Source of the DNA: Citrobacter youngae ATCC 29220
GTDB lineage: Bacteria > Pseudomonadota > Gammaproteobacteria > Enterobacterales > Enterobacteriaceae
DNA: 64,000 nt
Assembly: GCF_000155975.1 (NCBI RefSeq)
Contig: NZ_GG730299.1
Location: forward strand, 1,954,882-2,018,881
Direction: 5' to 3'
Part shown: positions 18,482-27,078 of the stretch, piece by piece
How the letters are laid out: each line of letters opens with the position of its first letter
How positions within the stretch are numbered: position 1 is the first letter of the stretch
The notes under the pieces: model-generated
Database searches by the model: none
The model's input: only the letters and a program-made list of their open reading frames with translations
Told to the model about the DNA's origin: nothing
Made by a program: the position numbers and the translations under genes

Positions 18482-20542
18482 ATGCAAACCACATCACCAG
18501 CCAACAGTGTCCTTTACCCTCCGCAGCTTCCCCAAATGTCGAACGGAAGTATTGATAGTGCGGATTTAATTCAGGAGCCCGGTGTTCTCATTGTCATTAA
18601 CGAGTCGCCCAACGCAACTCAGGGTGATTATCTGACACTATACTGGAATGGTATTCAATCCGGCTTGCTCTATATTGAATCCGATTCTCCCGAGAACTAT
18701 TTCCCCTGGAACATTACTATAGATGCAGATCTGGTGCCTGACGGGAGTTATCCACTCTATTACACCCGTCTGGACGCCCATGGTAATATCGCCGTCTCAG
18801 ATACCGTGATCGCGATAGTTCGTCGCAGCGACACGGGGATCTTACCCGCCCCCATATTTCCTGAAGCAAACGATAGCAATACCATTACCGGAGACGCTCT
18901 TGCAGACGGCAGCACGCTGGTACAGATTCCAGCTTATACCGGTATGGCGACTGGCGACGACGTCTTTGTATATTGGGTTGGCGCCGATAACACCGGAAAT
19001 GTGGTGCAGGACAGTGTGTATAGTCTGATGCATTCTGTATCCAGTACCGAAGCAGGCCATCCATTTTCAGTCCAAATTCCTGCGCCCTATGTTTCCGTTA
19101 TCGGGACAGGAAAAGCGTCTGCCTGGTATACGGTTCAACCTGCTGCAGGGGGGAGAGCGAGAAACTCGGACACCGCGACAGCCAATATTGACACCGCTCA
19201 GACAGCCCTGCTTGCGCCCTATTTTCCTGAAGGGAATGATGGCTGGATTGACAGCAGCGAAGCGATGGACGGAACGCCCGTTGCCGTTCGTGCTTATCTG
19301 GGGGCAACGGCGGGCGACATTGTCACAGTGAGCTGGCAAGGTTATGCGAAAGAAGTCCCAGTTATTGCCAGCTCAGGGTCGATACTGCACACCTTAACAA
19401 GCGCTGAAATAGCCACTGGATTTAGTGTTGTGGTACCCGCCGCCGATATCGAAGCCGTAGGAATTGGTACGCTTCAGGCATGGTACAGCGTCGAATTTGT
19501 CGGGGACGGCAGCGGAATATCCGCCACGGCCACGGTCAATATTGATACCGTGCATACTCAGCTTTTCCCGGCGCCGACACTACCAGAGGCCGCTGGCGAT
19601 AACACCATTGATAGCACTGAATATGCTGATGGTACGCCAATGCAGATTTCTTATCCGTCCCTGATGGAAGATGATGTCGTTACGCTGTACTGGCAAGGCT
19701 ACCTGTCTGATGGTATCACGCCTGTCGATGGGACTGCCTGGAGCCTCGTGCATCCGGTTACCGCAGCAGAAAGCGCTGCTGGAGTATTCACCGAAATCGT
19801 CCCTGCCTCCGCGATATCCCCTATCGGCAACGGAATGGCGACGGCGTATTATACGGTGGTGCTGGCAAACAGAAGGGGGATTGCGGAGTCAATGCCCACC
19901 AACGTGGAGATCGCCACTCAAAGTGCTTCAACGCTCAGGATGAACTGTACGACCGGGGCCCCCATATTTGATCCCACAGTACAGGTTCGCCCAATAAATA
20001 CGGTCACGCTGCACGGGCCTGCCGGTGAAGATGTTACGCTCTCTTTATCTTCAACCTCCGATGCCTGGTTTAATCCCGATGGCACCAAAACATTGAACAT
20101 ACGCCTGGACTCGACAGGAAAAAGCTCTGCTCAGGTTTACTGTTTTACCACGGGTAACGTGACGGTTACCGCATATTTGCAAACGGACCCAACGCAGGAC
20201 GCGTCAGGCGTGATGACATTTACCTCATGGCTCTCCGGACAGGGAGATTTACAATATTACGGTATGTCATCTAATGCTGAAGCCGATGGAGAAACCCTCT
20301 GCAGCGTATATTTGCAAACATCAGCGATATCTACTGCCACGCAGGCTCGGCTAACCCTGAATAACAACAGCGCGACGATCGCGTCTTCAGGATCGCAAGT
20401 CGCCTTTGTAAACGTTAGCAGTACTCACGCTGGCAGTTTTGACCTCACCGATAAGGTCGTTGAAGCGGCAGATTTTACGCTAATGCTGGTAGACACCGAC
20501 GACTACATCACTGGCTCAGTCACGTTTATTACCCCAATGTAG
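18482..20542 (+). CDS. Leaderless modular protein with four repeat modules and a distinct C-terminal domain
   Basis: 686 residues and no signal peptide. Residues about 25-115 match the FPWNITIDADL..DGSYPLYYTR...GNIAVS module of the previous protein. Three tandem modules of about 115 residues follow (about 118-232, 233-347, 348-475), each with (A)P.FPEA.D..I, DGTP, GD.V.(V/L)YW.G, then a PA..I..IG.G.A.A(W/Y)Y(S/T)V block and an IDT end. The last 205 residues are a different domain that begins LRMNCTTGAPIFDPTVQVRP; the small protein at 21421 is a stand-alone version of it. Two cysteines in that domain are shared by both copies and might pair outside the cell. No family name is known to me. A lysozyme gene follows 172 bp downstream. 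Confidence 0.8.
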   Translation: MQTTSPANSVLYPPQLPQMSNGSIDSADLIQEPGVLIVINESPNATQGDYLTLYWNGIQSGLLYIESDSPENYFPWNITIDADLVPDGSYPLYYTRLDAHGNIAVSDTVIAIVRRSDTGILPAPIFPEANDSNTITGDALADGSTLVQIPAYTGMATGDDVFVYWVGADNTGNVVQDSVYSLMHSVSSTEAGHPFSVQIPAPYVSVIGTGKASAWYTVQPAAGGRARNSDTATANIDTAQTALLAPYFPEGNDGWIDSSEAMDGTPVAVRAYLGATAGDIVTVSWQGYAKEVPVIASSGSILHTLTSAEIATGFSVVVPAADIEAVGIGTLQAWYSVEFVGDGSGISATATVNIDTVHTQLFPAPTLPEAAGDNTIDSTEYADGTPMQISYPSLMEDDVVTLYWQGYLSDGITPVDGTAWSLVHPVTAAESAAGVFTEIVPASAISPIGNGMATAYYTVVLANRRGIAESMPTNVEIATQSASTLRMNCTTGAPIFDPTVQVRPINTVTLHGPAGEDVTLSLSSTSDAWFNPDGTKTLNIRLDSTGKSSAQVYCFTTGNVTVTAYLQTDPTQDASGVMTFTSWLSGQGDLQYYGMSSNAEADGETLCSVYLQTSAISTATQARLTLNNNSATIASSGSQVAFVNVSSTHAGSFDLTDKVVEAADFTLMLVDTDDYITGSVTFITPM

Positions 20543-20561
20543 CCCATTCAGGATAAGCAAC

Positions 20562-20581
20562 GAGGCCTTTCAGGAGGCCTC
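20562..20581 (+). terminator. Hairpin after the 686-residue gene
   Basis: A perfect 7-bp stem GAGGCCT / AGGCCTC with a 6-base loop lies 19 bases after the stop codon. It is not followed by a T-run, so termination is probably partial. Confidence 0.5.
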
Positions 20582-20714
20582 ACTCTGGCATGATACTTCT
20601 AAATTAGCGGATAACGTATAACTCACTTAAATCGGGTTACACAACTCAGGCTCCTCAATCGATATTTCGGGTATAGCATCATAATAAATCAGATTGAAAA
20701 TATAAGAGGTCAAT

Positions 20715-21191
20715 ATGATAAATAAGGAAAGTAAAATTATTCCCTTGTTACGTCAGGAGGAAGGTGTTCGTTACACGCCCTATCTTGACAGCTTAGGCTA
20801 CCCAACGACCGGCGTCGGCTTTAAGTTAGGGCCGCAAGGTGCTCCATTGAGTCATTATACTTTTACTTTGAGCGACAGCGTCATTGATGCCTGGCTTGAG
20901 AATAATATAGCGCACACACTGACAGCGATGATGGAAAACAGTGAAATCGCTATTGCGCTGAAACATTGTCACCAGCCGCGGCAAGACATTCTTATTTCAA
21001 TGGGTTATCAGATGGGGGTAACGGGGCTGGGGAATTTCCATCACATGCTATCAGCGATGATACAGGAGGATTGGAATAACGCTGCGGATCAAATGCTGAA
21101 CAGCACATGGGCAAAACAAACACCGGGTCGCGCTCATCGCCATGCGGAAGTGATGCAATCCGGGATGTGGTTGCCAACCTACGAGATCTGA
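20715..21191 (+). CDS. T4-type lysozyme (GH24 muramidase)
   Basis: 158 residues. The T4 catalytic triad E11-D20-T26 has an exact counterpart in spacing: E16, D25 and T31 (EEGVRYTPYLDSLGYPTTGVG region). The C-terminal half also aligns with T4 lysozyme (ISMGYQMGVTGLGNFHHML, W...A.....TWAKQTP.RA.R). It should cleave the MurNAc-GlcNAc bond of peptidoglycan. It has no signal peptide or SAR membrane anchor, so it needs a holin or lysis to reach the wall; a lambda-type holin is encoded at 7767. It is enclosed by two genes that share a leaderless domain, not by phage structural genes. Its residues look intact, so it is probably functional. Confidence 0.88.
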   Translation: MINKESKIIPLLRQEEGVRYTPYLDSLGYPTTGVGFKLGPQGAPLSHYTFTLSDSVIDAWLENNIAHTLTAMMENSEIAIALKHCHQPRQDILISMGYQMGVTGLGNFHHMLSAMIQEDWNNAADQMLNSTWAKQTPGRAHRHAEVMQSGMWLPTYEI

Positions 21192-21254
21192 ATGTCCGTA
21201 TCCTGTAATACCGTCACCAGATATATTTTCCCGCTCCTACTATCAGCGTTCTAA
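21192..21254 (+). CDS. Possible 20-residue hydrophobic peptide after the lysozyme
   Basis: An ATG follows directly on the lysozyme TGA and opens a short frame with a hydrophobic end (RYIFPLLLSAF). In phages a spanin gene often follows the endolysin, so this could be a remnant start of such a gene. It could equally be chance. Confidence 0.2.
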   Translation: MSVSCNTVTRYIFPLLLSAF

Positions 21255-21420
21255 AAATATTTAATTATCGACAGATATCTCGTGAAATAATCCAAAAACA
21301 TGCTTTTTATTTCTGTTTTTTGCACACAGCACGAGTGATTTAATATTTATACTGCCGCTGCACTTTTGTGCTCATGAAATATTTTTCATGACCGTTTATT
21401 TAACAGTAAGGGATATAAAA

Positions 21421-22074
21421 ATGGCTATATTGCAAATGAGTTGCTCCACTGGCGCTCCATTCTTTGATCCGACGGTGCCAGTCAGACCAATGAACACCCT
21501 CTCTCTGCTCGGCTCCGCAGGCTCTGACGTAGTACTATCATTACCTTCCGGTTCGGATGCCTGGTTTTATCCGGATGGCGTACAAACTTTGCAGTTGCGT
21601 CTTGATGCTGATGGCGCAGGCTCAGCGCAGGTCTACAGTTTTAGTACTGGCAATGTTCTGGCCAACGTCTATGTAGTAACAAATCCTGTTGAACAAACCA
21701 GCGCGAGTATGACTTTCACCGATTGGCTGAAGGGCCAGGGGGAGTTATCGCTTTATGGTATGTCGACTGGCGCCCAGGCTGATGGAAATACGCACTGTAG
21801 TGTTTATTTGCAAACCAATAGCGCTTCAGCAGCTACACAGGCTGCACTTTCTCTCACTACGGGGAGTGCCATTATTACCATTTCTGGTAAGCAGAAAGCG
21901 TTTGAGGATGTTAGTTCTCATGTTGGTAGTTTTGATATTACCGATAATGTCATTGAAGCGGCCACTTTCACCTTATCACTGGTGGACACAGAAGATTATG
22001 TCAGCGGAATTCTGTCATTTGTCGAACCTCTTCATTACATTGCCGAGAAGTTCTCATTTCAACAAATGTCATAG
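21421..22074 (+). CDS. Stand-alone copy of the C-terminal domain of the 686-residue protein
   Basis: 217 residues from the ATG after AAGGGATATAAA. An in-frame start 33 bases earlier adds residues without homology to the paralogue. Nearly the whole length aligns with the last 205 residues of the protein at 18482: MSCSTGAPFFDPTVPVRP.NT, SDAWF.PDG...L.(L/I)RLD, WL.GQG.L..YGMS, ADG.T.CSVYLQT, GSFD(I/L)TD.V(I/V)EAA.FTL.LVDT(E/D)DY. A short extra C-terminal tail (about 14 residues) is unique. Two cysteines (in the first motif and before SVYLQT) are kept in both. No signal peptide. It might be a subunit or cap that interacts with, or competes with, the longer protein. Family unknown to me. Confidence 0.75.
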   Translation: MAILQMSCSTGAPFFDPTVPVRPMNTLSLLGSAGSDVVLSLPSGSDAWFYPDGVQTLQLRLDADGAGSAQVYSFSTGNVLANVYVVTNPVEQTSASMTFTDWLKGQGELSLYGMSTGAQADGNTHCSVYLQTNSASAATQAALSLTTGSAIITISGKQKAFEDVSSHVGSFDITDNVIEAATFTLSLVDTEDYVSGILSFVEPLHYIAEKFSFQQMS

Positions 22075-22102
22075 AGCCTGAGAGTGTAAAAAAAGAGTTG
22101 CG

Positions 22103-22184
22103 TGCCGGATGCGGCGCAAGCGCCTTATCCGGCCTACAGTCCTGCCTCTCCTCGTAGGCCTGATAAGCGAAGCGCCATCAGGCA
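22103..22184. repeat. BIME (two inverted REP units)
   Basis: Two REP units face each other: TGCCGGATGCGGCGCAAGCG..TTATCCGGCCTAC and GTAGGCCTGATAAGCGAAGCGCCATCAGGCA (shown in parts). It lies between the last island gene and rlmC, so it marks the right border of the accessory region. Confidence 0.85.
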
Positions 22185-22189
22185 TGGGG

Positions 22190-23317
22190 TTAGCGTCGAC
22201 TGAGCAGCGTTAACACTTCGTAATGCGCGGTGTGTGGGAACATGTCGAAAAGCTGAACGCGGTCAATGCGATACCCTGGCAACTCGTGAATATCCTTCGC
22301 CATGGTTTGCGCATTACAGCTGGAGTAAATAATAAAGCGCGGCGCCATGTGAGAGAGAAAATCGCACAGCGGTTTTCCAATCCCCCGACGCGGCGGATTC
22401 ACCAGCACCAGATCCGGTACTTCCCCCTGCGCGGTAGCAAATTGCGTTGAGTCCAGCGCCTGAAAATGCAGATTCTGTAATCCAAGCTCCTGCGCCGACT
22501 GTTTCGCACAGGCAATCGCCTCCGGCGCGATTTCAATCCCCGTCAGTTTCATCTGCGGCGTAGCGCAATGCAGACCAAAGCCCCCGACGCCGCAAAACAG
22601 ATCCCACATGTGATCAACCGGAAGCTGGCGCACCCAGTCACGGGCCGTGGCATATAAATGCCCAGCCACCACCGGGTTAGTCTGGAAAAAGCTCTGCGGG
22701 CGTATCCACAGCGGCACATCGTTAAAGCGTTCCGCCAGCGCCTGTTGTTCTGTCAGGAAGATTTCTGTCTCCCCTTCCATAATCGCCATATGCACAGGCT
22801 GAATATTGGCGGCGATCACTTTTAACTGCGGCAGCTGTGCCTGTAACCATGGCAGCGCCGCGCGCAGCTGCGCCAGTTTGACGTCAGAACGCAGGACAAA
22901 ACGCAGCATCATACCGCCATCAAACTGGCTTTCCGTTAACAGCAGATATTTAAGCTCCCCGCGTTTGCGCGCCACGTTATAAGGCGTAAGCCCGGCGCGC
23001 GCAATAAACGGTTTTAGTGCGGCAAATACGGGCGCAAAAGAGGCGGGATAGAGCGGGCAATCACACAAATCCTCCGGCGTACCGTCACGATGCAGCATCC
23101 CCAGCAGCGGTTTTTCCACGCTGCCGCTGACCACCATTTTGGCTTTATTGCGAAAAGCGCTTTCCGGGCCGCTGACCGGCGCGCGCCACTCCGCCACCGC
23201 ATGTTCAGCAAGCAGTTGGCGTAAATCGGCCATTTTGGCGGTGAGTTGGTGGGAAACCGGCTGTTCAATCCACTGACAGGAACGACAGCGACCGGCGTCA
23301 TAGAGTGCGCACTGCAT
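22190..23317 (-). CDS. rlmC: 23S rRNA (uracil-747-C5)-methyltransferase RlmC
   Basis: 375 residues, the same length as E. coli RlmC (RumB). It methylates U747 of 23S rRNA with SAM. The N-terminal cysteines C3, C11, C14 and C87 form the [4Fe-4S] site. The SAM motif [12 protein letters not shown] is at about 239-250, the VNPPRRGIG motif at about 306-314, and the catalytic cysteine in YSSC is C334. In E. coli the gene follows ybjO, as here; the art operon expected on the other side is absent from this window. Confidence 0.95.
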   Translation of the reverse strand: MQCALYDAGRCRSCQWIEQPVSHQLTAKMADLRQLLAEHAVAEWRAPVSGPESAFRNKAKMVVSGSVEKPLLGMLHRDGTPEDLCDCPLYPASFAPVFAALKPFIARAGLTPYNVARKRGELKYLLLTESQFDGGMMLRFVLRSDVKLAQLRAALPWLQAQLPQLKVIAANIQPVHMAIMEGETEIFLTEQQALAERFNDVPLWIRPQSFFQTNPVVAGHLYATARDWVRQLPVDHMWDLFCGVGGFGLHCATPQMKLTGIEIAPEAIACAKQSAQELGLQNLHFQALDSTQFATAQGEVPDLVLVNPPRRGIGKPLCDFLSHMAPRFIIYSSCNAQTMAKDIHELPGYRIDRVQLFDMFPHTAHYEVLTLLSRR

Positions 23318-23388
23318 ACAAAAACCTTTACGTGATCGAGGGCGGAGATTATATACGTAAAATCATTCGGGATGCATATCAGACCTGA

Positions 23389-23435
23389 CCTGATAAGACG
23401 CGTTAGCGTCGCCATCAGGCAATTATCCGGCCTAC
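23389..23435. repeat. REP element
   Basis: A REP-type palindrome (CCTGATAAGACGCGTTAGCG..CATCAGGCA, then TCCGGCCTAC) lies between rlmC and ybjO. Confidence 0.75.
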
Positions 23436-23453
23436 AAACAGCACCGACCACAT

Positions 23454-23942
23454 TTACTGCAACCGGAAGAACCGCCGACTGGACGCAGGAACAAACAGTA
23501 GCAACAACACCAACATATCCGGCAGCTTTTGCATCACCAGCGTGCGCAGAATTTCACGCTTAGATTCTCCGGCAATACTGAACAGCTCCGGATAACCATA
23601 GCCCAACGAGGCCGCCCACAGATAAATGCTGGCGATAATCTGGGTCAGAAGATAAATCCAACGCGCCCAGTTACGTCCTTTTACCAGCGAAAACGCGCAG
23701 TAGATTTCGATAAACAGCAGCGCCAGGCTACCCAAAAACACCAGCGTCAGATTCCAGGTTTGCACGCTGCGATGAATAAACTCGCTGGTTCCGCGAAACC
23801 CAAGCGTATTAAATATCATCAACAGATCGAGACAGCGGATCATGATAATAGCCAGCGCCGCCACCTGCACCAAAGCAGGGACGTTTAAGCGGGCATGTGA
23901 TGTGGATGATTTCTTAAAAAATCCCAACGCGTCGTCTTCCAT
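23454..23942 (-). CDS. ybjO: Inner-membrane protein YbjO (DUF2593)
   Basis: 162 residues when started at the ATG that gives MEDDALGFFKK, equal to the E. coli protein; the frame is open further upstream but would run far into the potI 3' region. Four hydrophobic segments (about 25-45, 65-87, 96-115, 140-155) suggest a multi-spanning membrane protein. Function unknown. It follows potI on the same strand with a 59-bp gap and is probably the last gene of the pot transcript. Confidence 0.88.
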   Translation of the reverse strand: MEDDALGFFKKSSTSHARLNVPALVQVAALAIIMIRCLDLLMIFNTLGFRGTSEFIHRSVQTWNLTLVFLGSLALLFIEIYCAFSLVKGRNWARWIYLLTQIIASIYLWAASLGYGYPELFSIAGESKREILRTLVMQKLPDMLVLLLLFVPASSRRFFRLQ

Positions 23943-24001
23943 GAAAACGGCGCAGCCACCGCAGCTGCGCCGTATAGACAGGTTGGCAGATTTTAGTTTT
24001 T

Positions 24002-24847
24002 TCAGCCACGTCTTGCACGTTGGATATCGCGGATCCGTTGTTTTTCTGTTCGCGCCATCAGATACCACGCGATAAATCCAATAATTCCGACTACACCAAG
24101 AATCAGCGTCGCCAGCGCGTTGATCTCCGGGTTAACCCCCATACGAACGCTGGAGAACACAAGCATCGGTAAAGTCGTCGCTCCGGGACCAGAGACAAAG
24201 CTGGCAATAACCAGATCATCAAGCGACAGCGTGAAGGCCAGCAACCAGCCGGAGATCACCGCTGGCATAATCATCGGCAGCGTGATCACGAAAAAGACCT
24301 TCAGCGGCGTGGCGCCAAGATCCATCGCCGCTTCCTCAATGGAGCGATCCAGTTCGCGCAGCCGTGAAGAAATCACCACCGCAACGTATGCCGTACAGAA
24401 GGTGACGTGCGCCAGCCAGATGGTCAACATGCCGCGATCTGCCGGCCAGCCAATGGCATGCGCCAGAGCCACAAACAGCAGCAGCAGCGACAAACCGGTA
24501 ATGACATCCGGCATAACCAGCGGCGCGGTAATCATAAAAGCAAACCCATTCGACCCGCGAAAACGACCAAAACGCACCATCACTACGGCGGCGATGGTGC
24601 CGAGGATTGCCGCCATCGTCGCCGCCCCCGCAGCAATCGTTAAGCTCATGCCAACGGCGCTTATCATTGCGGTATCACGGAAAAGCTCGCCATACCAACG
24701 CGTTGACCACCCCGCCCATACCGTCACCAGTTTTGAGCTGTTAAACGAGTAGATTACCAACATCAGCATCGGCGCATACAGGAAGGTAAAACCCAGCACC
24801 AGAATAAAAATACGCCACGGAGAGCGAACGACCGGTAAGTTATTCAT
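24002..24847 (-). CDS. potI: Putrescine ABC transporter permease PotI
   Basis: 281 residues, equal to E. coli PotI. It is one of the two permeases of the PotFGHI putrescine importer. Six membrane segments; the cytoplasmic EAA loop that docks on the ATPase is visible (EEAAMDLGATPLKVFFVITLP, about residues 185-205). Its start overlaps the potH stop by 4 bp (ATGA), so the two are translationally coupled. Confidence 0.95.
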   Translation of the reverse strand: MNNLPVVRSPWRIFILVLGFTFLYAPMLMLVIYSFNSSKLVTVWAGWSTRWYGELFRDTAMISAVGMSLTIAAGAATMAAILGTIAAVVMVRFGRFRGSNGFAFMITAPLVMPDVITGLSLLLLFVALAHAIGWPADRGMLTIWLAHVTFCTAYVAVVISSRLRELDRSIEEAAMDLGATPLKVFFVITLPMIMPAVISGWLLAFTLSLDDLVIASFVSGPGATTLPMLVFSSVRMGVNPEINALATLILGVVGIIGFIAWYLMARTEKQRIRDIQRARRG

Positions 24848-25797
24848 CCATGTTCCCCCACGCTTTTTTGCTGATATTTATGGAACCACATAATGGGCAC
24901 AATCAGTAACAGCAGCATAATGATGGCAACGGCGGACGCCACCGGCCAGTCGCGATTATTGAAAAACTCCTGCCACAGCACGCGACCAATCATGATGCTA
25001 TCCGGACCGCCCAGCAGTTCCGGGATCACAAACTCACCCACCGCCGGAATAAACACCAGCATTGACCCGGCGATAATTCCGCCCTTGGTTAACGGCACAA
25101 TCACGCTAAAGAACGTTTTCAACGGTCGGGCGCCCAAATCCAATGCCGCTTCTACCAGCGAGTAATCAATACGCGTCAGTGCGGTATAAATCGGCAGCAC
25201 CATAAAGGGCAAATAGGCGTAAACAATACCGATATAGACCGCCAGATTGGTGTGCAAAATCGTCAACGGTTGGTCGATAACACCCAGCCACATCAGGACG
25301 TTGTTCAGGACGCCGTTATTTTTCAGGATCCCCATCCAGGCATAGACACGAATCAAAAACGAGGTCCAGGACGGCAGGATCACCAGCAACAGCAGAATAT
25401 TGCGCGTCGAAGGTTTACTGTGCGCGACGGCCCACGCCAGCGGATATCCCAACAGCAGACAACAGATCGTCGAAATCCCCGCCACCTGCAAAGATTGCAG
25501 GTAGGCATCAAAATAGAGCGGATCGTCCGTCAGTTGCAGGAAGTTACCCAGGTTAAGCGTAATGGATAACTGGTCATCGGCCCATGCAATAAGGTCGGTA
25601 TAGGGTGGTATCGCCCGCGCCATTTCTGACAGGCTTATCTTAAAGACAATCAGAAACGGCAACAAAAACAGGAGTATCAGCCACACATACGGCAGCGCGA
25701 TCACCAGCTTGCGCCCGTGCTTCATTTGCAGCCGCGATATAAACAGCGTGAAACGCCCCGCTTTATCCACGCGCGCCGGAGGTTCAAGTGTACTCAT
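24844..25797 (-). CDS. potH: Putrescine ABC transporter permease PotH
   Basis: 317 residues, as in E. coli. The larger permease subunit of the putrescine importer: a cytoplasmic N-terminal tail, six membrane segments and an EAA loop (VEAALDLGARPLKTFFSVIVP). It lies 9 bp after potG and overlaps potI by 4 bp in the same operon. Confidence 0.95.
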   Translation of the reverse strand: MSTLEPPARVDKAGRFTLFISRLQMKHGRKLVIALPYVWLILLFLLPFLIVFKISLSEMARAIPPYTDLIAWADDQLSITLNLGNFLQLTDDPLYFDAYLQSLQVAGISTICCLLLGYPLAWAVAHSKPSTRNILLLLVILPSWTSFLIRVYAWMGILKNNGVLNNVLMWLGVIDQPLTILHTNLAVYIGIVYAYLPFMVLPIYTALTRIDYSLVEAALDLGARPLKTFFSVIVPLTKGGIIAGSMLVFIPAVGEFVIPELLGGPDSIMIGRVLWQEFFNNRDWPVASAVAIIMLLLLIVPIMWFHKYQQKSVGEHG

Positions 25798-25806
25798 CTT
25801 CGCTCC

Positions 25807-26940
25807 TTAAACCGTCAACACCACACAGCTATCCGCATCCCAGCATAAACGGACTTCGTCACCCCAGGTTGGTAATCCCTTGCGATAGCGATGTTCATTT
25901 TGGAGCTGGGCGCTCAGCATCTGGCCGCTTTTCAAACGTACGTGGTACACCGACAAATCGCCCAGATAGGCAATGTGCACCACTTCGCCTACCGCGAAGT
26001 TATAACCGTCTGGAGGAGGAGCCTCACAGAGCATGATTTTCTCCGGGCGCAGCGCAACGTATACCGGGACGTTATCGACAATAGACGCATCCGCATCCAC
26101 TTTCAGCGGATGCACCAGTCCAGGAGACTCAATAACCAGACCATCTTCCTGACGTTCTTTCAGCAGTCCTTCAAAGACGTTAACCGAACCAATAAACTCT
26201 GCGCTGTAGCGCGTAGTCGGGTGTTCGTAGATCTCTTCAGGCTCGCCGATCTGGACAAATTTGCCACGGTTCATGATCGCGATACGCCCCGCCATCGTCA
26301 TGGCCTCTTCCTGATCGTGCGTCACCATCACGCAGGTCACCCCGACGCGTTCGAGGATATCCACCACTTCCAGCTGCATACGATCGCGCAGTTTTTTATC
26401 CAGCGCTCCCATCGGCTCATCCAGCAGCAGCAGTTTTGGCCGTTTCGCCAGACTACGCGCCAGTGCCACGCGCTGACGCTGGCCGCCGGAAAGCTGATGC
26501 GGCTTACGCTTGGCGAACTCCTGCATATGCACCAGACCCAGCATCTCATTCACCCGGCTGGCGATTTCAGCTTTTGGTAATTTGTCCTGCTTGAGGCCAA
26601 AGGCAATGTTCTGCTCTACCGTCATGTGTGGAAACAACGCATAGGATTGAAACATCATATTGATCGGACGCAGATAAGGCGGGACGTGCGCTAAATCGAC
26701 GCCATCCAGCATAATTTGCCCGGTTGTCGGCTGTTCAAATCCCGCCAGCATTCGCAGCAGGGTTGATTTACCACAGCCGGATGCGCCGAGCAGGGCAAAT
26801 ATTTCGCCTTTGTAAATCGTGAGGTTGACGTCATCGACGGCGTGTTGGCCGTCGAAAGACTTGGTCAGGTTGCGAATTTCAAGCAGCGGGGTCAGCGCCT
26901 TGCGGATTTTCGCTTGTGGGCGTGGGGTTGCATCATTCAC
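25807..26940 (-). CDS. potG: Putrescine ABC transporter ATP-binding protein PotG
   Basis: 377 residues. ATPase of the putrescine importer. Walker A GASGCGKST is at 52-60, followed by the Q loop, the signature LSGGQRQR, Walker B LLLLDEPMGALD and the switch His in VTHDQEEA. The C-terminal part (about 255-377) is a TOBE-type regulatory domain (ALRPEKI). It is separated from potF by 138 bp that contain a hairpin, which would allow more PotF than transporter to be made. Confidence 0.95.
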   Translation of the reverse strand: MNDATPRPQAKIRKALTPLLEIRNLTKSFDGQHAVDDVNLTIYKGEIFALLGASGCGKSTLLRMLAGFEQPTTGQIMLDGVDLAHVPPYLRPINMMFQSYALFPHMTVEQNIAFGLKQDKLPKAEIASRVNEMLGLVHMQEFAKRKPHQLSGGQRQRVALARSLAKRPKLLLLDEPMGALDKKLRDRMQLEVVDILERVGVTCVMVTHDQEEAMTMAGRIAIMNRGKFVQIGEPEEIYEHPTTRYSAEFIGSVNVFEGLLKERQEDGLVIESPGLVHPLKVDADASIVDNVPVYVALRPEKIMLCEAPPPDGYNFAVGEVVHIAYLGDLSVYHVRLKSGQMLSAQLQNEHRYRKGLPTWGDEVRLCWDADSCVVLTV

Positions 26941-27034
26941 TCAAGTGCTCTCCGGCATAAAACAAAGAAACGGTGCAAATAACGCACCACGATGGTGCGT
27001 ATTGCCGGGTTATATGTGTTTAGGATCAACACTG

Positions 27035-27059
27035 CCCGGCAGGCATAAATCCTGCCGGG
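27035..27059 (-). terminator. Intercistronic hairpin between potF and potG
   Basis: A perfect 9-bp stem CCCGGCAGG / CCTGCCGGG with a 7-base loop follows the potF stop on the minus strand, without a T-run. Such hairpins usually stabilise the binding-protein message. Confidence 0.7.
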
Positions 27060-27078
27060 TCATGTCCCAAACATCGGG

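Noticed and set aside
20715-21191. Lysozyme and holin as evidence of an intact prophage
   Set aside because: No terminase, portal, capsid, tail, integrase or repressor genes are present in the island, so no complete prophage can be supported.
22103-22184. CRISPR-like repeat array
   Set aside because: The palindromes here and in other gaps are REP/BIME units in pairs, without regular spacers or cas genes.
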